From assembly GCF_009377205.1 (NCBI RefSeq), contig NZ_VJZE01000004.1, positions 19,403 to 83,402 of the forward strand: a stretch of DNA of 64,000 nt, in the 5' to 3' direction. The position numbers and the translations under genes are program-made. Below are positions 53,715-62,895 of this stretch, in pieces (the stretch's first letter is position 1; each line of letters starts with the position of its first letter). Under the pieces are notes generated by a model that saw only the letters and a list, made by a program, of their open reading frames with translations, was not told the origin of the DNA and ran no database searches. The DNA comes from Streptomyces phyllanthi. Lineage in GTDB: Bacteria > Actinomycetota > Actinomycetes > Streptomycetales > Streptomycetaceae.

Positions 53715-54938
53715 TCAGCCGGCCGCCAGTGCTTCCCGCACGGACGACTCGGCGTCGTGCCCGTAGATCCACCCGTTGTGGGCGAAGGGGTCCGCGCTCG
53801 AGAACGAGGCGTCCCTGGCCTGCTGAGCGGGGCCGTCGGGCAGGTGGTTGCTCTCCGCCCTGCCCCGGCTCATCTGCTGCACGCGGGTGGCGCGCGGACG
53901 GCGTATGCCCTCGTACCGGCGTAGCGCGGCAGAGGGGTCTTCCGGCTGGCCGACCAGGCAGCCCGCCAGGACGGCGGCGTCCTCCATCGCTTGTGCCGCT
54001 CCCTGGGCGAAGAACGGGAACATCGGATGCGCGGCGTCGCCGAGCAACGCGACGGGGCCGTTCGTCCAGCGGGGCAGCGGATCCCGGTCGAGCAACGCCC
54101 ACCGCCCCGTACGCTCCGCGGCCGCCAGCAGCGCCCGTAGGTCGTCGGACCACCCGGCGAACTCGGCGCGCAGGTCCTCGATGCGTCCCTCGGCCGACCA
54201 GGATTCCGTCGTCCAGTCGTGCGCGGGCCCGAACGCGACGATGTTGATCTGCGCGCCGGCGGAGATCGGATAGTGGACCAGGTGACGGTCGGGACCGAGC
54301 CACAGCGTCTGGACCGGACGGCGCGCGAACTCCGGCGCGCTCCTGGCCGGTACGAGGCATCGCCAGGCGCAGATGCCCGAGAACCGCGGTGAGCCCGCCT
54401 CGGTCACGTACTGTCCCACGGTGGTGTGGACGCCGTCGGCGCCGACGACCACGTCGGCGACCGCCCGTGTTCCCTCGGTGAACGTGAGCTCCACTCCCGC
54501 CTCGTCCAGTCGGCGGAGGCCTGCGAGACGTGTCCCGAGCCGCAGCGACGACTCCGGGACCGCCGCCCGCACCGCGGCGAGGAGATCGGCGCGGTGCGCG
54601 ACGTAGCTCTGCTCGCCGAAGCGCTGTTCGCACTCCTCGCCGAGGTTCTGGGAGAAGAGCACACGCCCGTCCTCCCAGCGCCGGAACTCCCACCCGACCC
54701 GCAGCGGCACCGCGCGTTCACGGAAGTGGTCCAGCTGACCCAGGCTGCGCAGCAGCCGCACGGCGTTCGGGGAGACGACTAGACCCGCCCCGACCTCGGT
54801 GAGGGCGGGCGCCTGCTCGTAGACCGTCGCCTCGATCCCCGCCCGGTGGAGGAACGCCGCGGTGGCGAGGCCGCCGATTCCTCCGCCGACCACGGCCACG
54901 CGCAGGCCGGGCGTTCGTCTCCTGTCCTCGCCGGTCAT
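53715..54938 (-). CDS. FAD-dependent aromatic monooxygenase (salicylate-hydroxylase-like)
   Basis: 407 aa, ATG directly abutting the dioxygenase stop (TGA then ATG). GGGIGG (18-23) binds FAD; DVVVGADGVHT is the DG motif and VALLGDAAHPMFPFFAQGAAQAMEDA the second FAD motif. This is the class A flavin monooxygenase family that hydroxylates phenolic acids, often with loss of CO2. In an operon with hydroxyquinol dioxygenase and maleylacetate reductase it most likely makes hydroxyquinol from a dihydroxybenzoate or similar substrate. Confidence 0.95.
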   Translation of the reverse strand: MTGEDRRRTPGLRVAVVGGGIGGLATAAFLHRAGIEATVYEQAPALTEVGAGLVVSPNAVRLLRSLGQLDHFRERAVPLRVGWEFRRWEDGRVLFSQNLGEECEQRFGEQSYVAHRADLLAAVRAAVPESSLRLGTRLAGLRRLDEAGVELTFTEGTRAVADVVVGADGVHTTVGQYVTEAGSPRFSGICAWRCLVPARSAPEFARRPVQTLWLGPDRHLVHYPISAGAQINIVAFGPAHDWTTESWSAEGRIEDLRAEFAGWSDDLRALLAAAERTGRWALLDRDPLPRWTNGPVALLGDAAHPMFPFFAQGAAQAMEDAAVLAGCLVGQPEDPSAALRRYEGIRRPRATRVQQMSRGRAESNHLPDGPAQQARDASFSSADPFAHNGWIYGHDAESSVREALAAG

Positions 54939-55886
54939 TCACAGGCTCCTGTCGTCCGAAGCGATGCCCGGCCCCGCGGTGTCCGCGGGAGCGAGGACGA
55001 TGTCGAAGCGGACACTCGACCAGGACCGGCCCGCGAGGTCGCGGCCGTCGGGAGCGGGTGTGCCCGCGGGGTGTTCCACGAAGTCGTGGATCAGTGAGTC
55101 CTTGACACCGAACACGGCGTCCCTGCCGAGGAGTTCGTCGCCACGGACGAAGATGTGGGTGATCAGGGTCCGCCTGCCTTCGGCGCGGACGTCGAAGTGC
55201 AGGTGCGAGGCACGCATGGGGGAACGGCCCACGGCGGCGAGGAGCGCGCCGACCGGACCGTCGTGCGGAATCGGGTACGGGGTCGGGGTGATCGCCCAGA
55301 ACCGGTAGGTGCCCGTCTCGTCGCTGAACAGGTGGCCTCGCGCCGCGGTGCGGTCGTCGTCGTACTGCACGTCGTAGAAGCCGTCCTCGTCGGCCTCCCA
55401 CACCTCCATGCGGGCCCCCGGCACCGGTTTCCCGTCGGTGTCGGTGACCGTGCCCTCGACCCAGCACGGCTGCCCGGCGGCGCCGAAGGACATGTCTCCG
55501 CCCAGCGGGATCTCGGGTGAGCCCTCGACGAAGAAGGGGCCGAGCACCGTCGCCTCGGTCGCGTTCGCGTACGCCTCGTTGTTGATCGCGATGGTCTGCA
55601 TGGACGCCCCGAGCACGTCCGACAGCAGAATGAACTCCTGCCGCTTGTCGTCGGTGATGTGCCCGGCCGCGGTGAGGAACCGGATCGCGGCGTCCCACTC
55701 CGCCTCGGTCAGGCGCACCTCCCGCAGGAAGGCGTGCAGGTGCCGGGTCAGGGCCTGCATCAGTTGCTTCAGCCGCGGGTCCTGGGCGGTCTCGAACGAG
55801 GCCACGACCTTGTCCACCAGGTCCTTCTCGCGTGCCTGTTGCTCGGCGGCCACCTGCCCGGCCGCCCCGCTCGTCTCAGTCCCCAT
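54939..55886 (-). CDS. hydroxyquinol 1,2-dioxygenase (intradiol)
   Basis: 315 aa from the ATG at 55886. The non-heme Fe(III) ligands are Tyr171, Tyr204, His228 and His230, with spacings 33, 24 and 2 as I recall for hydroxyquinol 1,2-dioxygenases; catechol dioxygenases have a longer first gap. The N-terminal helical linker domain needed for dimerisation is present. It splits hydroxyquinol to maleylacetate, which the overlapping upstream gene product reduces. The start overlaps the end of the reductase gene by 11 bases. Confidence 0.94.
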   Translation of the reverse strand: MGTETSGAAGQVAAEQQAREKDLVDKVVASFETAQDPRLKQLMQALTRHLHAFLREVRLTEAEWDAAIRFLTAAGHITDDKRQEFILLSDVLGASMQTIAINNEAYANATEATVLGPFFVEGSPEIPLGGDMSFGAAGQPCWVEGTVTDTDGKPVPGARMEVWEADEDGFYDVQYDDDRTAARGHLFSDETGTYRFWAITPTPYPIPHDGPVGALLAAVGRSPMRASHLHFDVRAEGRRTLITHIFVRGDELLGRDAVFGVKDSLIHDFVEHPAGTPAPDGRDLAGRSWSSVRFDIVLAPADTAGPGIASDDRSL

Positions 55887-57126
55887 GAGTTCTCCTCGTC
55901 ATCGAGTTCGTGGTCGTCGAGTTCGTGGTCGTCGAGTCGTCGGTCATCGTTCGCGGATCCGCCCCCCGCCACGCCGCACGCAGCAGACGCCGGATGTCTT
56001 CGGCCGTCACCGGACGCGGATTGCCGTCCGGCACCACGTCCAGGACCGCCTGCACGGCGTCCTCGGCATCGGTCTCCTTCAGCCCGTAGTCGCGCAACGC
56101 CCTCGGCGCGTCCACGTCACGCCGGAGCCGCTCAAGCCCGTCGATCGCCGATCCGGCACCGAACGCGGCCGCGATCCGCCTCTCGGTCTCCGGAGCGGCG
56201 GGGGCGTTGAACGCCAGGACATGGGGCAGCACCACCGCGTGGGTCTGGGCGTGCGGCAGGTCGTACATGCCGCCCAGGACATGGCAGATCTTGTGGTGCA
56301 GCCCCGAACCCGCCGACGAGAACGCGACCGCGGACAGGTATGTCCCGTACAACGTCTGCTCCCGGCCCGGAAGGCCGGCGGGGTCGGCGACCACCGCGGG
56401 CAGGCCCGCCGCCAGCGCACGGATCCCCTCCCCCGCCAGCGCCTGGTCGATCGGGTCCACGCGGGGGCCCCACATCGCGTCGACGCAGTGCGCCAGCGCG
56501 TTCAGCCCCGAAGCGACACTCATCGGCACCGGCAGCGACACCGTCAGCGTCGCGTCGTACACGACGGAGCGCGGCAGGACCCGTACGTCGACGCCGGTGG
56601 TCTTGCGTGCCTGCTCGGTCAGCCCCCACACGCTCGTGGCCTCCGAGCCCGCGTACGTGGTGGGAACGGCGACGATCGGCAGCCCGCCGGTCAGCGCGAT
56701 CGCCTTCGCCAAGCCGGTGGTGGAACCACCACCGACGCTGAGCAGCAGATCAGCCTGGCAGACGGCCGCAGCGTCGCGAGCCCGCTCGGCCACCTCGATG
56801 GGAACGTGCATCACCACCTCGTCCCACCGCAGCACGACCGGCAGACCGGCGGTGACCGTCTGCGCGAGCTCCGCCTCGGCGGCTGCCGCGATCACCATCA
56901 CCCGCGAGGCGCCGAGCCGCTCCACCTCGGCCCGCACCAGTGCCGCCGCCTCACCCGAGGCGAAGCGGACCCGCTGGGCCAGGCTCTCGTGCTCGAAACG
57001 CAGCAACGATCCGTTTTGTGACTCGGCTTGTGACTCGGCTTGTGGCTCGGCTTGTGGCTCGGCTTGTGGCTCGGCTTGCGACTCGGCGCCATGGCCGCCG
57101 CCTCGCGACGTCTCGGTCATGCGCAT
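55876..57126 (-). CDS. maleylacetate reductase
   Basis: 416 aa from the ATG at 57126 (GGAG seven bases upstream). It is an iron-type alcohol dehydrogenase fold: NAD site [33 protein letters not shown], and the metal-site region [12 protein letters not shown] and [14 protein letters not shown]. It reduces maleylacetate to 3-oxoadipate. Both ends carry low-complexity repeats: residues 16-34 are Ala/Glu/Gln/Pro/Ser repeats from a 12-bp tandem array, and the tail repeats Ser-Thr-Thr-Thr-Asn. Neither is part of the normal fold. Confidence 0.95.
   Translation of the reverse strand: MRMTETSRGGGHGAESQAEPQAEPQAEPQAESQAESQNGSLLRFEHESLAQRVRFASGEAAALVRAEVERLGASRVMVIAAAAEAELAQTVTAGLPVVLRWDEVVMHVPIEVAERARDAAAVCQADLLLSVGGGSTTGLAKAIALTGGLPIVAVPTTYAGSEATSVWGLTEQARKTTGVDVRVLPRSVVYDATLTVSLPVPMSVASGLNALAHCVDAMWGPRVDPIDQALAGEGIRALAAGLPAVVADPAGLPGREQTLYGTYLSAVAFSSAGSGLHHKICHVLGGMYDLPHAQTHAVVLPHVLAFNAPAAPETERRIAAAFGAGSAIDGLERLRRDVDAPRALRDYGLKETDAEDAVQAVLDVVPDGNPRPVTAEDIRRLLRAAWRGADPRTMTDDSTTTNSTTTNSMTRRTHGD
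57024..57083. repeat. five copies of a 12-bp repeat inside the maleylacetate reductase gene
   Basis: CGGCTTGTGGCT and close variants repeat five times (57024-57083) and encode the tetrapeptide-like pattern AEPQ/AESQ on the minus strand. Length changes stay in frame. Confidence 0.92.
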
Positions 57127-57244
57127 GCCCGAACTCCTTTCGGCTGTAGCTCTGGAAGAGAGACTCCGGGGCGGAACCCACGAGGTCATTACGATGTCCG
57201 CTGAACGGACAGCTTCCTGTCCACGGCCGTCTGCCGACCGGAGA

Positions 57245-58047
57245 ATGACGGAGGCGGAACGCCCGCCACCACGGCGAAAGGACCCGACACGGCCAACAGC
57301 GGCGACCGCGGTCGCACAGTCACCTCCCGGGCCCTGGCGATCCTGGACGCGTTCACGCAGGGACACCCGGAACTGACCCTCGCCCAGATCTGCCGCCTCG
57401 CCGGCCTCCGCCACGCCACGGCCCACCGACTGGTCGGCGAACTGACGGCGTGGGGAGCGCTGGAACGCCTGCCGCGCGGCTCCTACGTCATCGGCCTGCG
57501 CCTGTGGGAGCTGGGCACACTCAACCCGCGAGGACTGCCCCTGCGCGTCCGGGCGATGCCCATCATGGAGGACCTGCACGCCGCCACGCAGCAGCACGTG
57601 CAACTGGCCGTCCTCGACGGCACCGACGCCCTCGTGGTCGAACGGATCTCCGCTGCGGGAGCGGTTCCCGTGGTGTCCCAGGTCGGGGGACGGCTACCCC
57701 TGCACGCGTCCGCCGTCGGGCAGGTGCTGCTGGCCCACGCCGACGAGGGGCTGTTCCTGGAGGTCGTACGGAACGGCCTGACCCGCTTCACACCCAGGAC
57801 CATCACCGACCCGGCCACGCTGCGGCTGACCCTGGCGGAGTGCCGCCGGATCGGTGTCGCGGTCGTACGCGAGGAGATGAGCCCGGACGCCCATTCGGTG
57901 GCAGCACCGGTCACCGACACCAAGGGCCGCGTGGTCGCGGCCCTGTCCGTGGTGTGCGCAGAGGCCCGAACCCATCTGCTGGTACCCGCTGTTGTGCTGG
58001 CCGGCCGTGGCATCTCCCGGGGCCTGGGCTCCGGCAGCATGCCGTAA
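57245..58047 (+). CDS. IclR-family regulator with an anomalous start
   Basis: The IclR frame runs from about 57205 to the TAA at 58045-58047. The HTH reads TVTSRALAILDAFTQGHPEL and LTLAQICRLAGLRHATAHRL; the effector domain has HVQLAVLDGTDALVVERISA, PLHASAVGQVLLAHADE and GVAVVREEMSPDAHSVAAPV. No ATG, GTG or TTG occurs in this frame before 57556, which is past the HTH. An ATG at 57245 in another frame would give a natural N terminus (MTEAERP) if one base were gained or lost near 57266. So the gene is frameshifted, uses a rare start such as CTG at 57217, or has a sequencing error. Confidence 0.7.
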
Positions 58048-58063
58048 AACAGCCGCCTCAGAT

Positions 58064-58077
58064 GTGCATACACATTG
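58064..58077. promoter_or_regulatory. operator-like 14-mer downstream of IclR
   Basis: GTGCATACACATTG, the exact reverse complement of 47171-47184. Confidence 0.6.
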
Positions 58078-58155
58078 ATGCCTTGCCGTGCCAGAGTTAG
58101 ACCCCGCACCCACAACATGCCTGCTTCCTGCCCACAACCCTTTACAGCCCCGTAA

Positions 58156-58169
58156 TAGTGTGCACACTT
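58156..58169. promoter_or_regulatory. 12-bp palindrome at the MFS promoter
   Basis: AGTGTGCACACT (58157-58168) is perfectly self-complementary; on the reverse strand TAAGTGTGCACAC matches the box at 46853. Confidence 0.55.
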
Positions 58170-58367
58170 AGCGGTGCGAGATGAGCCACAGGCGATGCAG
58201 TCAGGCCATCGACCAACGACACTCGCTGATCCGGGCCGCGTGTGCCTTCAGCCTCCGCATGCCCGGCATGGCGCCGGTCGGCCTGCGGCTGCCACCAACG
58301 AACTCACGCACGCCGCATCCAAGGGCGAGAGAGACGCACACCCACAAGCCATGTGAGAGGAATCGTC

Positions 58368-59750
58368 ATGCTCGAAGACAGTCGCGGAGGTCGTGGCAAC
58401 GCCACCTGGCCTCCGGTGACCTTGCTGGTCCTCGCGATCTGTGGGATCGCCATCGTTGCCGACGGGTACGACGTCGTCATTTACGGCGCTGTCATCCCGT
58501 CCCTGCTGCACGAACCCGGGTGGGGCCTGACCCCTGCCGGCGCCGGCCTGATCGGTTCCTTCGCTCTGATCGGGATGCTCATAGGAGCCACGACCGTCGG
58601 CACGCTCACCGACATACTGGGCCGACGCAGGATGCTGATCGGCTGTCTGATCTGGTTCTCGGCGATGACGGGCCTGTGCGCGCTCGCGACCTCCCCGGAG
58701 GTGTTCGGTCTCTTCCGGTTCCTCGCCGGCCTCGGCCTCGGCGGCGTACTGCCGACCGCCAGCGCTCTCAGCGGTGAATACTCACACCCCAAGACACGCA
58801 ACCTGGTCTTCGCGATCATCTTCAGCGGCTTTCCCGTGGGCGGCATCATCGCCGCTTTCACCGGGATGTTCGTGATACCCAGGTTCGGTTGGCAGGCGAT
58901 GTTCCTGCTCGGTCTCCTCCCGCTTGTCCTGGTCGTGCCTGTGGCCCTGAAGTTCCTGCCCGAGTCGATCGCCTTCCTCCGCGCCAAGGGCAGGGACGCC
59001 GAGGCGGAGAAGACAGCTCGGCGCTGGGATATCGCTCTCGAAGGCACACCGACCGAAGCATCGGCGTCGGCCCAGTCACCGACCGGAACCGGCCCGGGCA
59101 GCATGTCGCCTGTGAAAGCCCTGTTCTCGCGCAATTACGTCGTGGCGACTCTGTGTTTCCTGGCCATGTCGTGCCTGTGCCTGTTCATGATCTACGGATA
59201 CAACACCTGGCTCCCGGAGATCATGCGCCGGGCCGGCTACTCCTCCGGTTCCGCGCTCGGCTTCCTCCTCATGTTCAACCTCGGGGCCGTCGTCGGCCAA
59301 CTCCTCATCTCCCTGGCCGCCGACCGAATCGGCTCGAAGCCGGTCATCGTCACGACCTGTCTCCTGGCCGGCGTCGCCGTGATCCTGCTCAGCCTGCGGC
59401 TGCCCACGGCAGTGCTGTACGTGGCCGTCGCGCTGGGAGGCGTCGGAGCGATGGGAACGCAGACGTTCGTCCTCGCCTACATCTCCAAGTACTACCCGGT
59501 ACGGATGGGTGCCACAGCGTTGGGCTGGGCGCTGGGCTTCGGCCGCCTCGGCTCGATGCTCGCCCCACCGCTGCTCGGACTGATCATCGGGGCCGGGCTG
59601 GCGTACCAGTGGAACTTCTACGCTCTTGCGGTACCCGGCGTCATCGGTGCCGCACTCATCGGACTGGTTCCCCGCGCTGCCGGAGAGGCAGCCCCGGTCG
59701 GGCACGCGAGCACAGACGGGACGGTGCGCTCCCTGCCGGAGCCGACCTGA
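58368..59750 (+). CDS. MFS transporter, aromatic acid:H+ symporter family
   Basis: 460 aa from the ATG at 58368 (GAGAGG six bases upstream). It has twelve membrane helices. The TM1 motif GIAIVADGYDVVIYGAVIPSLL carries the Asp typical of AAHS benzoate/4-hydroxybenzoate importers, and the 2-3 loop GTLTDILGRRRMLIGCLIW and the 8-9 loop LAADRIGSKPVIVTT are the MFS gating motifs. It takes up the aromatic acid used by the hydroxyquinol branch. Two operator-like boxes precede it. Confidence 0.95.
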   Translation: MLEDSRGGRGNATWPPVTLLVLAICGIAIVADGYDVVIYGAVIPSLLHEPGWGLTPAGAGLIGSFALIGMLIGATTVGTLTDILGRRRMLIGCLIWFSAMTGLCALATSPEVFGLFRFLAGLGLGGVLPTASALSGEYSHPKTRNLVFAIIFSGFPVGGIIAAFTGMFVIPRFGWQAMFLLGLLPLVLVVPVALKFLPESIAFLRAKGRDAEAEKTARRWDIALEGTPTEASASAQSPTGTGPGSMSPVKALFSRNYVVATLCFLAMSCLCLFMIYGYNTWLPEIMRRAGYSSGSALGFLLMFNLGAVVGQLLISLAADRIGSKPVIVTTCLLAGVAVILLSLRLPTAVLYVAVALGGVGAMGTQTFVLAYISKYYPVRMGATALGWALGFGRLGSMLAPPLLGLIIGAGLAYQWNFYALAVPGVIGAALIGLVPRAAGEAAPVGHASTDGTVRSLPEPT

Positions 59751-59850
59751 TCCGCATGCCGAGGGCAGCCTCGGCACCGGCTGGGCGCCCGGCACGGGGT
59801 GCCCAGCCGGTGTCCCCTCCGGGGCAGCAGCGGCGGCCGACCCGCCGGCT

Positions 59851-59920
59851 TCGACGAGAAACCAGTACAAGCGCCGCAACGAGGTCGAGCGGGCGGTCAG
59901 CCGGCTCAACGCCTCAGTCG
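59851..59920 (+). mobile_element. transposase remnant (DDE, IS5-like C-terminal fragment)
   Basis: The forward frame at about 59866-59916 reads YKRRNEVERAVSRLNAS, the conserved segment around the last acidic residue of IS5/IS1182-type DDE transposases (Y-R-R-N-x-V-E-R-x-x-x-R-L). No start, no further transposase sequence and no inverted repeats are found, so only a scar is left. It ends where the immunity gene on the other strand begins its 3' end. Confidence 0.7.
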
Positions 59921-60309
59921 GTGAAGGGATCTTCCAGCGTCGGGATACACGGAGACAACAGCGTCTCCATGTGCTGCGTGACCATGCCCCGAACGAGCCT
60001 GAGCACGCGTACCTCGTTCTCGTGACCCGGGTCCTCGTCATCGCGAACGTGGAGGAGCCCGTAGGAACCAGGGGCAACCACCGCCACATGCTCAAACAGT
60101 TCGACAACATCAGGCGACGAGCGGTGATTGGAACAGCCCCCGAGGTGGATGAACGGCTCGCCGTTCATCCACCTGAGGTCAAGCAAGTAAGGGCTGGCCA
60201 TCCGGGCGATGTGAAGCCGAAGCTCATCGACGATCTGCCGCAGACGGGCCGCATCGCCGTCATCAACTGCGGTCTCGCGGACTGTGATCCAGCCGTGGTA
60301 CTCAAACAC
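59914..60309 (-). CDS. Imm7-family immunity protein
   Basis: 131 aa from the ATG at 60309. The pattern MFEYHGWITVRETAVDD, the middle block NGEPFIHLGGCSNHRSSPDVVELFEHVAVVAPGSYGLLHVRDDED and the end LLSPCIPTLEDPF match the Imm7 family, which neutralises polymorphic secreted toxins. No toxin gene is in the window; a transposase scar lies immediately at its 3' side. It may be an orphan immunity gene that protects against neighbours' toxins. Confidence 0.85.
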   Translation of the reverse strand: MFEYHGWITVRETAVDDGDAARLRQIVDELRLHIARMASPYLLDLRWMNGEPFIHLGGCSNHRSSPDVVELFEHVAVVAPGSYGLLHVRDDEDPGHENEVRVLRLVRGMVTQHMETLLSPCIPTLEDPFTD

Positions 60310-60556
60310 CTCACGATCCTAGTCAGAGCTGGACGTCATCGCTGCAGACGAATCCCCAGGGCCGTCTCCGCACACTACCGATGCTGACCCATTGCTCGCG
60401 GCCTGGTCTTGAGGCCCGTGTCGGGTTCGCTCGCCTCGGAGATCTCCTCCATCGAGTCAGGGAGAGACGATCGTGCGGTTCGGCCGTAGGAATGCGGCTC
60501 CGGTCGGATGGCCAAGGGCCTCCAGTGTGTCCGCCGGTCGAAGAACGGAGAACCCG

Positions 60557-60703
60557 ATGTCCGAGCACTTGATCGAGGACCTGGTCGCGGACTCGGTCCG
60601 CGTCCTGGACGGCCACGCCGACCCGGACGACCCCCGCGTCCGGGACTGGTTCGCGGCGCTGTACGGCTTCCAGGGCGGGTACGACTGCTCGTTCACGCAC
60701 TGA
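60557..60703 (+). CDS. small hypothetical protein
   Basis: 48 aa; the ATG at 60557 has GGAG six bases upstream. It starts MSEHLIEDLVADSVRVLDGH and ends GFQGGYDCSFTH; acidic and probably helical at the start. No family recognised. It may be a small real gene or a gene fragment. Confidence 0.4.
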   Translation: MSEHLIEDLVADSVRVLDGHADPDDPRVRDWFAALYGFQGGYDCSFTH

Positions 60704-60787
60704 CAGTGATCACCAAGGTCCTCGACGGCTGCCCGAACACGCCCATCGAGGTCACCCTCGCACGGTGCGGCATGCCAGGGCCGGTCG

Positions 60788-61354
60788 TCAGTCCTGACCA
60801 GGAGTCAGCCGCCACACTGTGAGGTCGAACCTGAAGGCGGTGGAGCAGGACAGCGGGACCGTCGTGCCCAGCACATCGACCGTGGCCGCCGTGTGAAGCT
60901 GTGTGTTTGTGCCCTTGGTGATCACATAGTGGCCCGCCGGGTCCTCGATGACCTCGTGCACGGGCTTGGGCTTGCCCACTGCGGTGTAGGTGCCGCTGAT
61001 GACCGCGTCGCCCGCCGGCTCGGCCGTATCGTCCAGCTTCCGGACTGGGATGTCGGCCGTGATCGTTCCGTTCGAGAGCAGCGTGGTGTCCTCTGGTCCG
61101 TAACCGCCGCCGTACTCTCCCTCCGGCGTCTCGACCGACACACTGGCGTGCGAGCCGAACGCGGAGTTCTGGTAGAGGTCCACCGCGACGAAGACGCCTG
61201 AGGACTGCCCGGCGCAGGACAGGGCGTAGCCCTTCTCGATCGTCTTCGCCGGCTGGGATCCGCTCTCCGCATGCGGGGCGGCCTGCGCGGCACCACCGCC
61301 GACGGTGACGGCTGCCCCTGCACTGATCAGGCAGGCCAGCGCGGCTCGTGTCAT
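60788..61354 (-). CDS. secreted hypothetical protein
   Basis: 188 aa from the ATG at 61354 (a TTG at 61363 is also in frame). Residues 1-26 are a signal peptide (TRAALACLISAGAAVTVGGGAAQA). The mature part is beta-rich with a Cys near each end (ALSCAGQSSG and PLSCSTAFRF) that could form one disulfide, and a Gly/Tyr motif GEYGGGYGPED. It is secreted and of unknown function; I recognise no family. Confidence 0.78.
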   Translation of the reverse strand: MTRAALACLISAGAAVTVGGGAAQAAPHAESGSQPAKTIEKGYALSCAGQSSGVFVAVDLYQNSAFGSHASVSVETPEGEYGGGYGPEDTTLLSNGTITADIPVRKLDDTAEPAGDAVISGTYTAVGKPKPVHEVIEDPAGHYVITKGTNTQLHTAATVDVLGTTVPLSCSTAFRFDLTVWRLTPGQD

Positions 61355-61873
61355 GTGTCTCAACTCGGTCCCCCCTCGGGCTCTGGGCCCTTGTGCGTCG
61401 TTTTACGCGTGTTGCGGGGTCTTAGACACGCCAGATGCGTGTTCGGTTGCGGCCAGGACGGAAGAGACGCCATGAGCAAGGCCATGGAGAATCTCGATGT
61501 CGCTGGACTGGTTCGTCACCGGGCCGAACGCACGTGCGGCCCGCTCCGCAGCCGGAGCTCGCGCAGTGGCTAGCTCAGCGAAGCCCGTCCGGCGCCTACG
61601 GGCACGGGCACCCGACTCCGCTACGCGGCACGGCGTCACCACTACCGCCACTCCGAACCCGTGATCTACCTTGCGAAGACACACTTCATGGCTCGCCACC
61701 TCACCGCAAACAACCGATGCCACTGATCCGTACCATCACTACGCCAGGACGACTTCGCGGTAGGCACCGGAGCTGCCCGCCCAGACGCCGCCGGGGCAGC
61801 GCACGCACTTGCCCCCGCAGCGGCCTCCAAGAGGCCCGCGCTGCGGCTGGAAAACTAAAGAAAGGTCAGCATC
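61355..61873. other. 519-bp stretch without a supported gene
   Basis: Short frames only, none with a good start or family. It contains the promoter of the winged-helix gene. Confidence 0.5.
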
Positions 61874-62527
61874 ATGTCCGAGAGCACGACATCCCCCACC
61901 GAACTGACTTCCCAGTACCTGGCCCAAGTGGCCAGCGATCTAGAGCGCAACATCAAAGAGCAGGAACGAATCAGCGCGGAAATCGTGGCACTGCAGGAGC
62001 AGTTGTCCGCCCTGAAGAACGACCACACGGTACTGGTGAACATGCAGCAGGTACTCGGCGTCACATCGGACGATGTTCGGCCTGCGCCCGTGTCCGACAG
62101 CGCCTCCGTGCCCCCACCGCGCAAGAAGGCCACTGCCAAGTCCGCAACACCCAAGCGGACCCGTGCGAAGAAGGACACGGCCGCGGAGAGCCGTACGCCG
62201 GTCAGGAAGCCGGCCGCCGAGAAATCCCAGGACAAGACGGTCGTGAAGACGGCCCAGCCGACGCTGGTCGAACTCGTTCGCCGCCACCTCGCCGAACAGA
62301 GCGAGCCTCGCTCCGCCGCGGAAATCGCCACTGCACTCGGCCAGGACCATCCCGAGCGTGGCATCAAGGCCACCGTCATCCGCACCACACTCGAAGGGCT
62401 CGTCGCCAAGAACCAGGCCCAGCGCACCAAGCAGGGAAACTCCGTCTTCTACACCACCCCCGACACGGCGGAGGACGCTGCCCAGCCCCAGCCGCAGTCC
62501 GAGGCACAGCCCGACCAGGGTGAATAG
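61874..62527 (+). CDS. coiled-coil / winged-helix protein, unknown function
   Basis: 217 aa from the ATG at 61874 (AAAGG eight bases upstream). Residues 15-65 form a coiled coil (ERNIKEQERISAEIVALQEQLSALKNDHTVLVNMQQVL). Residues 80-135 are a Lys/Ala/Thr/Pro-rich basic linker. Residues 136-195 look like a winged helix (LVELVRRHLAEQSEPRSAAEIATALG...TVIRTTLEGLVAKNQAQRTKQGNSVFY). The tail is rich in Gln, Pro and Glu. A DNA-binding or nucleoid-associated role is plausible; no family name is known to me. Confidence 0.83.
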   Translation: MSESTTSPTELTSQYLAQVASDLERNIKEQERISAEIVALQEQLSALKNDHTVLVNMQQVLGVTSDDVRPAPVSDSASVPPPRKKATAKSATPKRTRAKKDTAAESRTPVRKPAAEKSQDKTVVKTAQPTLVELVRRHLAEQSEPRSAAEIATALGQDHPERGIKATVIRTTLEGLVAKNQAQRTKQGNSVFYTTPDTAEDAAQPQPQSEAQPDQGE

Positions 62528-62895
62528 AGCCTGCGGGCTGTCCACGCGTGCGGCTTCCTGTACGGCGCCTGGTGGTATGCGGTAGGTCCGTCCAGCACGA
62601 ACTTCCTGCAACTGTCCGCTGTGGCCCCTTTGCCACCGCTCACCCGCGAGACATCACCGGCCCCGATGAACAGCTGCTGCAAAGAGTGAACCAGGACGCC
62701 CCGCATGCGCCGACAACGCGCGTCCCTGGTTCAGGCTCGGGCGCCCCGTCCTGGCCCTCCCCGATGCTCAGCCCCATCTGCCGTGGGTCCGGATGGGCCA
62801 GGTGATCGCGTCGATCTGTGGCACGGAACAGTTCCAGGGCACGCCCCTCATCGACGGCAGGACGGACGACCTATCGTGATGGAAGGGCACACGCG
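62528..62895. other. 368-bp stretch without a supported gene
   Basis: A forward frame near 62730-62870 (WFRLGRPVLALPDAQPHLPW and following) looks protein-like but has no start or family; it may be a gene tail. Confidence 0.45.

Larger units (their letters stand above)
58048..58367. other. 320-bp promoter region of the transporter gene
   Basis: No supported gene. It contains two operator-like boxes, 58064-58077 and 58156-58169. Confidence 0.65.

Noticed and set aside
53481..53924. Forward open frame after the VanB gene
   Set aside because: It overlaps the 3' part of the flavin monooxygenase gene on the other strand; the repeated CCCACGCTCCCCGGAC units and lack of a domain argue against a gene.
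60508..60822. Arg/Pro/Gly-rich forward frame of 104 codons
   Set aside because: It is the out-of-frame shadow of the small frame at 60557 and runs into the antisense of the secreted protein gene.
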